In this document: positions 25,766-33,543 of the stretch, one piece after another | Position numbering within the stretch: the first letter of the stretch is position 1 | Layout: the number at the start of each line of letters is the position of its first letter | DNA from: Bin52 sp965213935 | GTDB taxonomy: Bacteria; Pseudomonadota; Alphaproteobacteria; Thalassobaculales; Thalassobaculaceae | DNA length: 64,000 nucleotides | Reading direction: 5' to 3' | Assembly: GCA_965213935.1 (NCBI GenBank) | Contig: CBDCAO010000012.1 | Location: 1,860,001 to 1,924,000 of the forward strand | Notes under the pieces: generated by a model | The model's database searches: none | Told to the model about the DNA's origin: nothing | The model's input: only the letters and a program-made list of their open reading frames with translations | Made by a program: the position numbers and the translations under genes

Positions 25766-26260
25766 GTGCGTAGCGCGCGGTCGTGTCGGCTATCGCACAA
25801 ACCCCACATTGCGGGTGAAACGGTTACGATCTTTTACCGGTTTCACCGGCTTGGTGGGAAACGGGCTGTGAAACTGGGCCATCGATCGCATCGTGGCGAG
25901 CCGATGCTGATGGTTGCAGATGAAGACGGTTGCCGATTCGTCATACCGTGCTGGATGACGGATCCTGACGCGGCGGAGTGGACGGTCCGCGACGTTCCAC
26001 GACTGTCGCGGGCGGCCCTGTCGGAACTGCAGGGTCTCGTTGCACTGGTTCTCCATCCTCCTGATGTGCCGGACACAGGAGACTGCGATGAGACATCGAA
26101 GAGAGAACACCCTGCAGCGAAAGTTGCCTCTGACACCTGCGGTGCGGATCACCTTGCCGCAAGCCACGAAGGAGATGGCCGTCCAGTCGCTGTCAGAGCT
26201 GATCGCGGCAGTGATGCGACAAGACCCGGACCGAACGCCTCGGGACGAAGGCAGTCATGA
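25766..26260 (+). CDS. DUF5372-like small protein of a recombinase cassette
   Basis: A GTG-started frame of 164 codons. The part GETVTIFYRFHRLGGKRAVK, then GEPMLMVADEDGCRFVIPCW, resembles DUF5372 proteins that precede large serine recombinases. Homologous similarity seems to end near codon 105; the last 60 codons overlap the next small gene in another frame and look non-native, so an original stop was probably lost. Function is unknown. Confidence 0.45.
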   Translation: MRSARSCRLSHKPHIAGETVTIFYRFHRLGGKRAVKLGHRSHRGEPMLMVADEDGCRFVIPCWMTDPDAAEWTVRDVPRLSRAALSELQGLVALVLHPPDVPDTGDCDETSKREHPAAKVASDTCGADHLAASHEGDGRPVAVRADRGSDATRPGPNASGRRQS

Positions 26261-26264
26261 CTAA
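26088..26264 (+). CDS. small hypothetical protein between DUF5372-like gene and recombinase
   Basis: A 58-residue basic protein (MRHRRENTLQRKLPLTPAVR, then TLPQATKEMAVQSLSELIAA). This type of short ORF is commonly found just before large recombinases. It overlaps the recombinase start (ATGA at 26257). No function is known. Confidence 0.45.
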   Translation: MRHRRENTLQRKLPLTPAVRITLPQATKEMAVQSLSELIAAVMRQDPDRTPRDEGSHD

Positions 26265-26598
26265 CGCCGCAGTGCTCACCGCGGCACACCGGGAGCGGGC
26301 TGCATATGTCTACATCCGGCAGTCATCGGAAACCCAGGTCCGGAACAATGTCGAGCGGCAGCGTCTTCAGTATGAGTTGGAGCGCCATGCGAGGGATCTC
26401 GGTTTTCGCGACGTCACGGTCATCGATGACGATCTTGGTTTGTCAGGTGATGGCGTGTTCCGTCCGGGTTTCGAAGCCTTGCTCGAAGCGGCATGCAAGG
26501 GCGAAGTCGGCTTGGTGCTGTCGATCGAGGCGTCAGGAACATCCAATAGTCGATTTGTCCACATGACAGCCGGCCGGGGGTGTACGGCAGGATTGTGA
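26257..26598 (+). pseudogene. large serine recombinase, N-terminal fragment
   Basis: The first ~95 residues are a serine-recombinase catalytic start: AAYVYIRQSSETQVRNNVER with the nucleophilic Ser, then DDDLGLSGDG and FEALLEAACKGEVGLVLSIE. The match ends at SIEAS near 26540, where the family continues RLARN, and foreign sequence carries the frame to a stop at 26598. The break coincides with the start of ISKra4-like sequence, which probably inserted here. Confidence 0.75.
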
Positions 26599-26715
26599 GG
26601 ACAGGCGAAAGCACTTGGGATTGTTGCATTGATGCGGTGGAGATTTGTAGGGTAAAGTTAACAATCTTGACGTCCCGTCTCTTGCGACGACACTGCCTTG
26701 TGCGAGGTGACTGAC

Positions 26716-27111
26716 ATGTCTGACATAGACCGTCTGATCGAACAACGTGACCGCGCCCGTGATCAGTTTGCCACCATCGGCGACATGCGCCCGGGCACGC
26801 TCAACACAAACTTCACCAAGTGCGGCAATCCGAACTGCCATTGCGCTCACGACGATGCGGCCAAGCACGGCCCCTACTGGATTCTCACCCGCACACTTGA
26901 GCGTGAGAACAAGTCGGTGCGCCTGCGGCCTGATGAAGTCGCTCTGGCCCAGTGCCAGACCGATGAGTACAAGCGGTTCCATGCGGTCTCGGTGGCCTTC
27001 ATCCGTGCCAGCGAGGAGCTGGCCGAGGCCCGGCGGATGGCGTTGCGTGCCGGGGATCCGGCCAAAAAAAAGACTCCGAGGCCTTCGCAAAGCAGGGTGC
27101 CGTCGCGCTGA
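26716..27111 (+). CDS. ISKra4-associated first ORF (DUF6788-like)
   Basis: A 131-residue protein (MSDIDRLIEQRDRARDQFAT, then FTKCGNPNCHCA with a CxxxxCxC-like zinc motif and HGPYWILTRT). ORFs of this kind precede ISKra4-group transposases. An A8 run at 27064-27071 near its end lies in the overlap with the transposase frame, which is in the -1 register. This suggests the real product is a frameshift fusion. Confidence 0.65.
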   Translation: MSDIDRLIEQRDRARDQFATIGDMRPGTLNTNFTKCGNPNCHCAHDDAAKHGPYWILTRTLERENKSVRLRPDEVALAQCQTDEYKRFHAVSVAFIRASEELAEARRMALRAGDPAKKKTPRPSQSRVPSR

Positions 27112-27747
27112 GCACGGACATCGAGGCGCTGGTCGGACAGGGGGTCTTTGCGGACAGCGATTTCGAGGCGGTGGAGCGGGCGGCCAGAACCGCTGCGCTG
27201 CAGGTGGCGGCCAAGCTTGTGGCGCAGTACATCAACGTCGACCACAGTGACAAGCAGGGCCCCCGCATGGCCTGCGACTGCGGCCATGCTGCGCACTATG
27301 CCGGACGTCGCGAGAGGACCGTGACCACGGCCCTTGGACCTGTGACCCTTGAACGCGCCTGTTATCATTGCGAGGCCTGTGGCACCGGGTTCGCGCCGCG
27401 CGATTGTGTTCTGGGCTTTGACAACGGTTCGTTGCCGCCTGCGGTGTTGCGCATGGTGGGCATCGCAGGGAGCGAGGTCAGCTTCGCGATGGGGTCCAGG
27501 CTCATCGACGAACTGGCAGGTCTGCGTATCGACCCGAAGACCGTGGAACGCCACGCCGAGGCGCTTGGGCGGGAGGTCGCAGAGGATGAGCGTGGCGTCA
27601 TCGAGCCCGAGCCCGGTGATGCGCCAACACTCTATGTCGGTCTCGACGGCACGGGCGTTCCGGTGCGCAAGACAGAGACCGAGGGACGCCAGGGCAAGCA
27701 GGCTGACGGTTCGACCAAGACCCGGGAGGTCAAGCTGATGGTAAGCG
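27072..27747 (+). pseudogene. ISKra4-family transposase, interrupted
   Basis: The frame shows ISKra4 blocks: GPVTLERACYHCEACGTGFA (zinc ribbon), ELAGLRIDPKTVERHAEALG and LYVGLDGTGVPVRKTETEGR followed by KTREVKL. It has no good start of its own and probably depends on a -1 slip at A8 (27064-27071). After V-S-G at 27747 a 93-bp inverted-repeat element cuts the gene, and the catalytic C-terminal half is absent. Confidence 0.7.
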
Positions 27748-27840
27748 GAGCCTCTTGTAGAGTCGGGGGAGGCGCGCCCTGCCGTAGGCCCGAGGGAGTA
27801 GCTGTTGCCGGCAGCTTTCGCTCGACTCTACAAGAGGCTC
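27748..27840. mobile_element. 93-bp MITE-like element with 18-bp perfect inverted repeats
   Basis: GAGCCTCTTGTAGAGTCG (27748-27765) is repeated in perfect inverse at 27823-27840. The first ten bases equal those of the IS at 13847-15328. There is no coding capacity. It interrupts the ISKra4-like transposase. No obvious target duplication was seen. Confidence 0.75.
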
Positions 27841-28131
27841 ACAACTGTATATCTTGTCTGGCCGCGCAAGCGCCGGGCGGGGCAGCGGCCAGACATTTCG
27901 GCTCGCGACTGGAGAGGCGGACCCGCCCAGTTCACGCCACGCCGGCCGTCACTCGCCCGCGCCAAGGAGAAGCTGCGCGGAAAGCGGCCGAAGCTGACGG
28001 ACAAGCAGCAGCGCGAACTGTGTCGGATGCACGCGACGGGCGACTATTCGATCAGCGACCTGGCCGAGCTGTTTTCAGTCTCCCGGCCGACCGTCTATCG
28101 CACACACAACCGGCACCGGTGTCGTAGCAAA
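27841..28131 (+). pseudogene. Tn3-type resolvase, C-terminal fragment
   Basis: The frame reads RAKEKLRGKRPKLTDKQQRE then YSISDLAELFSVSRPTVYRT, the helix-turn-helix end of a small serine resolvase. The catalytic N-terminal domain is missing. It lies between the 93-bp element and the defence-gene scar, and is one of several Tn3-related fragments in the island. Confidence 0.7.
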
Positions 28132-28137
28132 ACATCT

Positions 28138-28171
28138 CAACCGCCTCAGTCGGTTGGCGATGAAGCGCCGT
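28138..28171. repeat. ~34-bp imperfect repeat, other copy at 31155-31188
   Basis: The 18-bp core TTGGCGATGAAGCGCCGT occurs at 28154-28171 and at 31171-31188, with the preceding 16 bases also alike. Both copies sit at junctions of truncated genes, so they may be fragments of one mobile element. Confidence 0.45.
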
Positions 28172-28321
28172 GGGTCGGCAATCCCTGGACCCCCGGGCCC
28201 GGTCCGGATCGGCCAAGGGGCGGAGACCGGTTTGCGGAGGTTCCTGCGGAATGGAGTCAGGAACAGGGAACAAACCGGACGGGAGGGGCTCCCGACCAGA
28301 ACAACATGGAGTGCAGGTTCG

Positions 28322-29695
28322 TCAGGCATCCGGCTGCTCTTCCTTGGCCCGCACGGCCAGGACCCTTCCTCCGCGGGTGTCGCCGGCGTCTTGCGGCGGG
28401 TGAGCGGCGTCTGCCCTCTCCACACCCATCCAGCACAGCAATTCGATATCGTCACGCTGGATAGGAGGCAGCGGTTCCGGGGGGGTTACGGCCTCCAGCC
28501 CGGTCTCGTGGATCTGTTCGATCAGGAACCGCGAAAGCGCGGCACCTGCATGGTCCGGGTTCTCGAACCATCCGCGCAGCAGGGTCTCCTCTCGCCTCGG
28601 CCATGGCGCTTCGAGAATATCAATGGCCTCGTTGATCCGGGCGGCAGCCATGTCCAATGGCGGGTTGTCGCGGATGAACGCGGCAACCTGGTGATTGAGC
28701 GGCCTCACCTTCGGTTGCAGGTTGATCGGGTCGGTATTTCTCATCCACTCGGCCCAGATATCCTGCTGCGCAACGTCCCAGAAGGCGTAAACGCGCTCCC
28801 GCAGGCGCGCGGCAAGATCACCGGCGAAGCGGCGCGAATTATCCAGGATCTCGCCGAGACTACCCTTCGGCGCCAGGGCTTCGGCGGAGAACAGCAACCA
28901 GAGAAAGGACAATTGCCCGTCTGACAGCAGCGACGGCTGGCACTCGATATAGGTCTCGGTCCGTCCGCGCCGTCCCACACCCGCCTGGACGGCCGTCGAA
29001 TAGAGCCGGAGGCGGTTGCCCTGGACCAGAATGACCCAGGCCAGGTTCTCGGCGTCCGCTTTGGTAAGGGCGTAACTTACCGGGGACAGGTTGTTGAAGC
29101 GCGCCGCCCCGGCTTCCGGAACCTCCGTCTCGTCCAGCATCACGGCCAGGGCCGCCCGGCCATGCCGGCTTCGCAACAGGACCGTCAGGTTGTCGAGGCG
29201 CTCGACTTCGAACCCGAGCGCCGCAATCAGGTCCCGGCCGCTCTTTCCGAGCGCGGCCCGGGCCTTCTGGCCGGCGGCGGGCCAGTTGTTGCGTCTGGGC
29301 ACGCCATGCTGCAGCTCATGCAGGGCCAGAAGCCCCTCATTGGCGATTCCGGGCAGGGCGGTCTCAAGCGACGGCAGGGCCTGGGCGAGAAACCGCAGCG
29401 CGGCGTGCCGGTCCGGTCGATCCAGAACTTCCCGGCATAAGCGCTCGACCTGCCCGGGGTCCATTGCCGGATAAACGGGGGGATCTTCCCCCGAGGGGCC
29501 GCAAAGCGCCGCGCCGCCCGAATACAGGATGACCAGGAGCACCGGCGCCGCCCGTCCGTCCCGGCGCGCCTTCCAGCTGTCGCGCAGCGCCGCCCGGCTC
29601 GGCATTGCCACGGATTTGGCGACCGCGACCTCGATCGCGTGCTGGCCGTGCCCGAGAAACAATCCTTCTGCATGGAAGCCGGACTCAGCCGGCAT
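28322..29695 (-). pseudogene. chimeric scar: N-terminus of Eco57I-like DNA methylase fused to C-terminus of a helicase
   Basis: One 457-codon frame. Residues 1-303 resemble the N-terminal domain of large Eco57I-type (type IIG/PglX-like) methylases: VAVAKSVAMPSRAALRDSWK, LCGPSGEDPPV and FLWLLFSAEALAPKGSLGEI. No SAM-binding or NPPY motif follows. From about residue 304, FWDVAQQDIWAEWMRNTDPI and NLQPKVRPLNHQVAAFIRDN with the end PPEPLPPIQRDDIELLCWM resemble C-termini of SNF2-type helicases from defence islands. Both halves are recalled by pattern only. A deletion that joined two neighbouring defence genes in frame would explain it. Confidence 0.45.
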
Positions 29696-29956
29696 GCCCG
29701 CTCCTTTCGGCCGCTGGCCATGACGACGCGATCATCCTGACAAGGGTGATGCGCGTGAGGCAGGGTTTCTGCGAATTACCGGCGGGCCCGTCGAAAAGGG
29801 CCTTGCTCATGGTTCCCCGACGCTTTGCATACCACGCCCCTTGCAAGATCCTGTCCCCGTCACCATCGACACGACCCGGTCCGTGTTTGGCGGTGAATAG
29901 CCGACTGTTGGCCCCATTCTGTCTCTTCCGTCCTATGGGCATACCGCGCAATCCGG

Positions 29957-30361
29957 TCACCACAGACGAATGACGCCGAAGCTGTCGAATACGGAATCGA
30001 CCGAGACGATCGGAACGTCGCGCGCCAGAGCCTGTGCGGCAAGCATCCGGTCGAACGGGTCGCGATGAGAACTGGGCAGGCGCCCGGCGCGCTCAGCGTC
30101 TGTAACGCCAATCGCCAACTCTTCGAACCCCTGTCCGGCAATGTGGGATGCGACATCGAGCGCCACGGCCTCGCACCCCGGCAGCTTTCCGATCCGGAAT
30201 TTGGTGGCAATTTCCCAGGCGGACGCCGCGCTGACCGTGATGTCATTCGACTCGTCCGCGATCACGACGCGCGCCGGTTCCGAAAGACGCGCGCTGTCCG
30301 CAAGCCACCAGAGAAAGGCATGGGTGTCCAGCAGCACCTGCACCGCTATCCGGACTCCCAC
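29957..30361 (-). CDS. vapC: VapC-type PIN-domain toxin
   Basis: A PIN-domain ribonuclease of up to 134 residues. All acidic residues are present: Asp in LLDTHAFLWWLAD, Glu in SAASAWEIATKFRIGKL, Asp in HRDPFDRMLAAQAL and Asp in VSVDSVFDSF. The start may be 30361 or a GTG at 30337 (VQVLLDTHA). It overlaps the antitoxin gene by 16 bp. This is the only toxin-antitoxin pair in the window with an intact toxin. Confidence 0.88.
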   Translation of the reverse strand: MGVRIAVQVLLDTHAFLWWLADSARLSEPARVVIADESNDITVSAASAWEIATKFRIGKLPGCEAVALDVASHIAGQGFEELAIGVTDAERAGRLPSSHRDPFDRMLAAQALARDVPIVSVDSVFDSFGVIRLW

Positions 30362-30579
30362 GCCGCCAGCTCTTCCTCCGGCAGCGGATCGAAGAAGGCA
30401 TCGGGAACGACCAGCTTACCCTTGAGGATATCGGGCTGCCGCTTCACTCGGGCCTTGCAGGCGACGAGACGCGCGACGGGTTCGCCGCGCCGCGCGATCA
30501 CCACGTCCTCGCCGGCCTCGACCCGTGCCAACAACCGGGAAAGCCCGGTTTTCGCTTGATGAACATTGACGACGTGCAT
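30346..30579 (-). CDS. vapB: Phd/YefM-family (VapB) antitoxin
   Basis: A 77-residue antitoxin. MHVVNVHQAKTGLSRLLARV and GEDVVIARRGEPVARLV are the Phd/YefM DNA-binding and dimerisation pattern, and the C-terminus (DAFFDPLPEEELAAWESG) is the toxin-binding tail that ends in the usual WE motif. It probably binds its own promoter and neutralises the PIN toxin encoded just downstream. Confidence 0.9.
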   Translation of the reverse strand: MHVVNVHQAKTGLSRLLARVEAGEDVVIARRGEPVARLVACKARVKRQPDILKGKLVVPDAFFDPLPEEELAAWESG

Positions 30580-30671
30580 CGACTTTCACCGCTCTTCGGC
30601 ACATTTAGCTAACAATATGGCTAGAGTTTGGTCCGCGTCAACATGGCTGTGCCACAAAAGCCAAGGAGCGC

Positions 30672-30840
30672 TCACCGGTTTTTCGGCCATCGATATTCGC
30701 CGGTGAGCAGGATATGGGCTCATTCGAGCGGCGAGATGTGGGCGAGGAGTTCGGGTTCGACCGGCAGTCCGGCGCGCCCTCTCTGCCGAACCGCTTCTCC
30801 CAGACGCACGGTATTCCAGTAGATGACGGTGCCGGGCAAG
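30672..30840 (-). pseudogene. Tn3-family transposase, C-terminal end with a nonsense codon
   Basis: The frame reads LPGTVIYWNTVRLGEAVRQR then LPVEPELLAHISPLE, a stop, then AHILLTGEYRW to the terminal stop, matching Tn3 TnpA C-termini (YWNTVYLERAVR.. PELL.H.SPLGWEHI.LTGDY.W). The TGA stands where the family has a Trp codon. It abuts the hepT fragment, so a Tn3-type transposon end seems to have truncated that toxin. Confidence 0.65.
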
Positions 30841-30993
30841 CGCTTCGCCGATAGTGATGAGCCGGCGTTCAACCGCATCCTGCCTCATGCGGTCAGCGAG
30901 GAACGCCGCCTCGTCCAAGTCAGCGGTGTATTCAGCGATCGCCTCCGCGCACTCGTCGATGTCCCATAGCAGGGCCAGAATGTCACGCGGCAT
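30841..30993 (-). pseudogene. HepT-like toxin, N-terminal fragment
   Basis: MPRDILALLWDIDECAEAIA then FLADRMRQDAVERRLITIGE is the start of a HepT (DUF86) RNase toxin of the MntA/HepT system. The match stops near residue 50, before the catalytic RxxxxY/H motif, where Tn3 sequence begins in another register. The toxin cannot be active. Confidence 0.65.
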
Positions 30994-31130
30994 AGACGGG
31001 TTCGCGGTCGCGTTCGATGGAGGCCAGACGGTAGGGGTTGCGGATCGCTCCTGTCTCGACCAGGTCCACCTTGCGCCCGAGGGCGTCGGCCAGGTCTGCC
31101 TCGAGCCCCATGAGCCGGTCGAAGCGGTCG
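30983..31130 (-). pseudogene. MntA-like nucleotidyltransferase antitoxin, C-terminal fragment
   Basis: RFDRLMGLEADLADALGRKV, then DLVETGAIRNPYRLASIERD and PVYAA at the stop, is the end of an MntA-type minimal nucleotidyltransferase (third acidic residue in KVDLV). The GSxARG active site upstream is missing. Its stop overlaps the hepT start by 11 bp, as in intact pairs. Confidence 0.6.
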
Positions 31131-31341
31131 GGGCGGCGCGATGGCAGAGCGTCCCAACCACCCCAGCCGTTTGGCGATGAAGCGCCGTCTCGGTGTCTAC
31201 GCCCGGCCCGGGATTCACACATCCGCCGCGATCATGACCGCCACGGCCGCGATGACCATGGCCCACTCGGCTCGGCGCGCGCGACATGGACATCCGCCGC
31301 GCGGCCAGGCTACATTGTGGCCCAGTCTGGAGGATCAACAC

Positions 31342-31599
31342 GTGCGCACCGTCGTTCGCGCCCGCATCGACGAGAAGACCAAGGAAGAGGCTGTCGCCGT
31401 GCTCGACGCGATCGGCCTCACCGTGTCGGATGCCTTCCGCCTGATGATGGTGCGGATCGCGGCCGAGAAGCGCCTGCCCTTCGAGCCCCTGGTGCCAAAC
31501 GCGGAGACCGTCGCGGCCATGGAGGCCGCGCGGCGGGGCGATCTGGTTACGGTCGGCGACGTCGACGGGCTGATGGCCGACCTCCATGCGGACGATTAG
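31342..31599 (+). CDS. RelB/DinJ-family antitoxin
   Basis: An 85-residue antitoxin from a GTG start with GGAGG 8 bases upstream. VRTVVRARIDEKTKEEAVAV and LDAIGLTVSDAFRLMMVRIA are the ribbon-helix-helix pattern of RelB/DinJ. Its end overlaps the toxin start by 14 bp. It appears intact although its toxin is frameshifted. Confidence 0.85.
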   Translation: MRTVVRARIDEKTKEEAVAVLDAIGLTVSDAFRLMMVRIAAEKRLPFEPLVPNAETVAAMEAARRGDLVTVGDVDGLMADLHADD

Positions 31600-31868
31600 G
31601 CGGACCGCGGCCTTCAAACGGGATTACAGGCGCGAGAGGAAAGGCCGCTTCGGCCAGGACGCTCGATGCCCAATTTACCCATGTCATAGCCGAGTTGGCG
31701 GCGGACCGGCCGCTGGCACCGCGTCACCGCGACCACGCGCTCGGCGGGCAATGGAAGGACTATTGGGACTGCCATGTCCGGCCCGACCTGGTCCTGATCT
31801 ACCGCAAGCCCGACGCTGAACACCACGATCTGGTGCGCCTCGGCTCGCACAGCGAACTCGGCCTCTGA
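31586..31868 (+). pseudogene. YafQ/RelE-family toxin, frameshifted
   Basis: The first frame gives MRTIRRTAAFKRDYRRERKG; after about 31660 the rest continues in another frame: THVIAELAADRPLAPRHRDH, then GGQWKDYWDCHVRPDLVLIY and LVRLGSHSEL. Together they make a full YafQ-type mRNA interferase with the DYWDCH.RPDLVLIY core. A net +1 shift splits it, so no active toxin is made unless ribosomes slip. Confidence 0.75.
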
Positions 31869-31905
31869 CCGGCCGCGCCGCGCGCGCGGGACCCATCCCC
31901 GCTCG

Positions 31906-32002
31906 ATGACCCCGTCGATGGAAACCCCCGAAGACCATCTCCTCGTCCAGTTCCAGGGGATGATCGAGGAGTACGAGCGCGCGCAGAGTCTGGAGCGTTC
32001 CC
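31906..32002 (+). pseudogene. serine recombinase fragment
   Basis: MTPSMETPEDHLLVQFQGMI then EEYERAQSLERSR matches the segment of large serine recombinases around SPEDxLLVQFQGMIAEYERAxIxERSRRG. Only about 32 codons remain. It is not contiguous with the N-terminal recombinase fragment at 26257. Confidence 0.5.
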
Positions 32003-32223
32003 GCAGTGCTTTGCCAGCGCATGGAGTTCGTCCGCTGTGTGGTCCGTCCAGGTTACCGGCGTTGCCGCACTCATCATAGGCCTCCGACCGTCGTGAACCG
32101 ATCACCACAGTCCATGGAGGTCGTCCGACTCGTCACCACAACATATTGAACCAGAGAGTCAATTTGGAGTGCGTTTGGAGTCCCCAACGCATCCGTCGGA
32201 CTGCCCGAGGAAGGCCAAGAGGA

Positions 32224-33399
32224 TCAGAACGGCAGGCCGACGTAGTTTTCGGCCAGCATCGCCATGGCGACGGGCGAGGACAGCAGGTACTCGAGCTCCG
32301 CAAGCAGGATCCGGGCTTCGAACCCGTCGTGGTCGACCGGGCGGTGCAACAGCGTGGTCATCCACCAGGAGAACCGCTCGGCCTTCCAGACCCGTGCCAG
32401 TGCCGTCGCCGAATACGTCTCGAGCCGCGCCCCGGAACCGCCTCGGCAGGACTCGACAATCGCACGCGAGAGGTAATGCACATCGGACGCGGCAAGGTTG
32501 AGCCCCTTGGCACCCGTCGGCGGCACGATATGGGCGGCATCCCCGGCGAGGAACAGCCGCCCGTGCTGCATCGGTTCGGTCACGACACTGCGCATCGGCG
32601 CCACCAGCCGTTCCAGTACCGGGCCCTCCTGGAGCATTTCGGCATCGTCCGGGCCAAGCCGGCGGCGCAGTTCCTCCCAGATCCGCCCGTCGGGCCACTC
32701 TGCAGGATCGATATCCGGCTCGCATTGCAGGTAAAGACGCGAGCGCCCCGGCGGCCGCATGCTGTAGAGCGCAAATCCGCGCGGGTGGCGGGCATAGATC
32801 AGTTCCGGGCTCGGGGGCGGCGCCTCGGCCAGGATCCCGAGCCAGGCGTGGGGCCAGACCCGTTCATGCACGCGGGCGCCGGGCACATGGCTGCGGGAGA
32901 CACCGTGAAACCCGTCGCACCCGGCGATGAAATCGCAGACCAGTTCATGTTCGACGCCGCCCGAGCGGTAGTGCAGTCGCGGCCGGTCGCTCTCGACATC
33001 GACCGGGACCACGCCGTCCGCCTCGAAGACAATCTCGCCCCCCGCACACAGCCGCTTCGCGATCAGGGTGCGCACCACCTGGGTCTGGCCGTAGACGGTG
33101 ACCCCGGGAGTTCCGGTCAATCCGGCGAGATCGATGCGGGTCCGCTTGCCGTCGAGGCTGATCTCGATTCCCCCGTGCACCTGCCCGTCCCGCATCACCT
33201 CCTCGCCCATTCCCGCCTCGCCGAGCAGGTTCACCGTCCCCTGTTCCAGCACCCCGGCCCGGATCCGGCCCTCGACATGGGTCCGGTCACGGCTCTCGAG
33301 GATGACGGTGTCGATGTTCTCGCGCATGAGCAGCTGGGCAAGCAGCAACCCTGCCGGACCGGCTCCGATGATGCCGACCTGCGTTCGTCTCGTGGCCAT
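32224..33399 (-). CDS. pobA: 4-hydroxybenzoate 3-monooxygenase
   Basis: A 391-residue flavoprotein hydroxylase with the FAD motif GIIGAGPAGLLLAQLL at the N-terminus, the DG-type block FIAGCDGFHG, and GDAAHIVPPTGAKGLNLAASD for the FAD ribityl site. Length and the conserved YGQTQVVRTL block match PobA (about 390 residues). It converts 4-hydroxybenzoate to protocatechuate with NADPH and O2. No protocatechuate dioxygenase lies nearby, and no divergent pobR is seen; the gene to the left is the decayed island. Confidence 0.9.
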   Translation of the reverse strand: MATRRTQVGIIGAGPAGLLLAQLLMRENIDTVILESRDRTHVEGRIRAGVLEQGTVNLLGEAGMGEEVMRDGQVHGGIEISLDGKRTRIDLAGLTGTPGVTVYGQTQVVRTLIAKRLCAGGEIVFEADGVVPVDVESDRPRLHYRSGGVEHELVCDFIAGCDGFHGVSRSHVPGARVHERVWPHAWLGILAEAPPPSPELIYARHPRGFALYSMRPPGRSRLYLQCEPDIDPAEWPDGRIWEELRRRLGPDDAEMLQEGPVLERLVAPMRSVVTEPMQHGRLFLAGDAAHIVPPTGAKGLNLAASDVHYLSRAIVESCRGGSGARLETYSATALARVWKAERFSWWMTTLLHRPVDHDGFEARILLAELEYLLSSPVAMAMLAENYVGLPF

Positions 33400-33543
33400 G
33401 TCCGTCCCCGTCCCCGCGATCGCGGGCAGACTATCCGAAGCCCGCGACGGGCTCCAATTCCGGACCGGTGCGACGAGTGGCGGGCGGCGGCAACTTCGCT
33501 ATAGTGCCGCTGCCGCTGCCACCCTGCCTGGACCACGCCCCCG

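Larger units (their letters stand above)
26545..27747. mobile_element. ISKra4-like insertion sequence, truncated on the right
   Basis: It begins inside the recombinase gene and carries a small upstream ORF and an ISKra4-type transposase frame. Its right part is missing: the 93-bp element starts at 27748 and unrelated resolvase sequence follows. No terminal repeats could be paired. Confidence 0.6.

Noticed and set aside
32002..32077. possible IS630-type N-terminal fragment on the minus strand (WTDHTADELHALAKHCGN)
   Set aside because: The similarity is only about 20 residues and the translation goes off at once; too weak to annotate.
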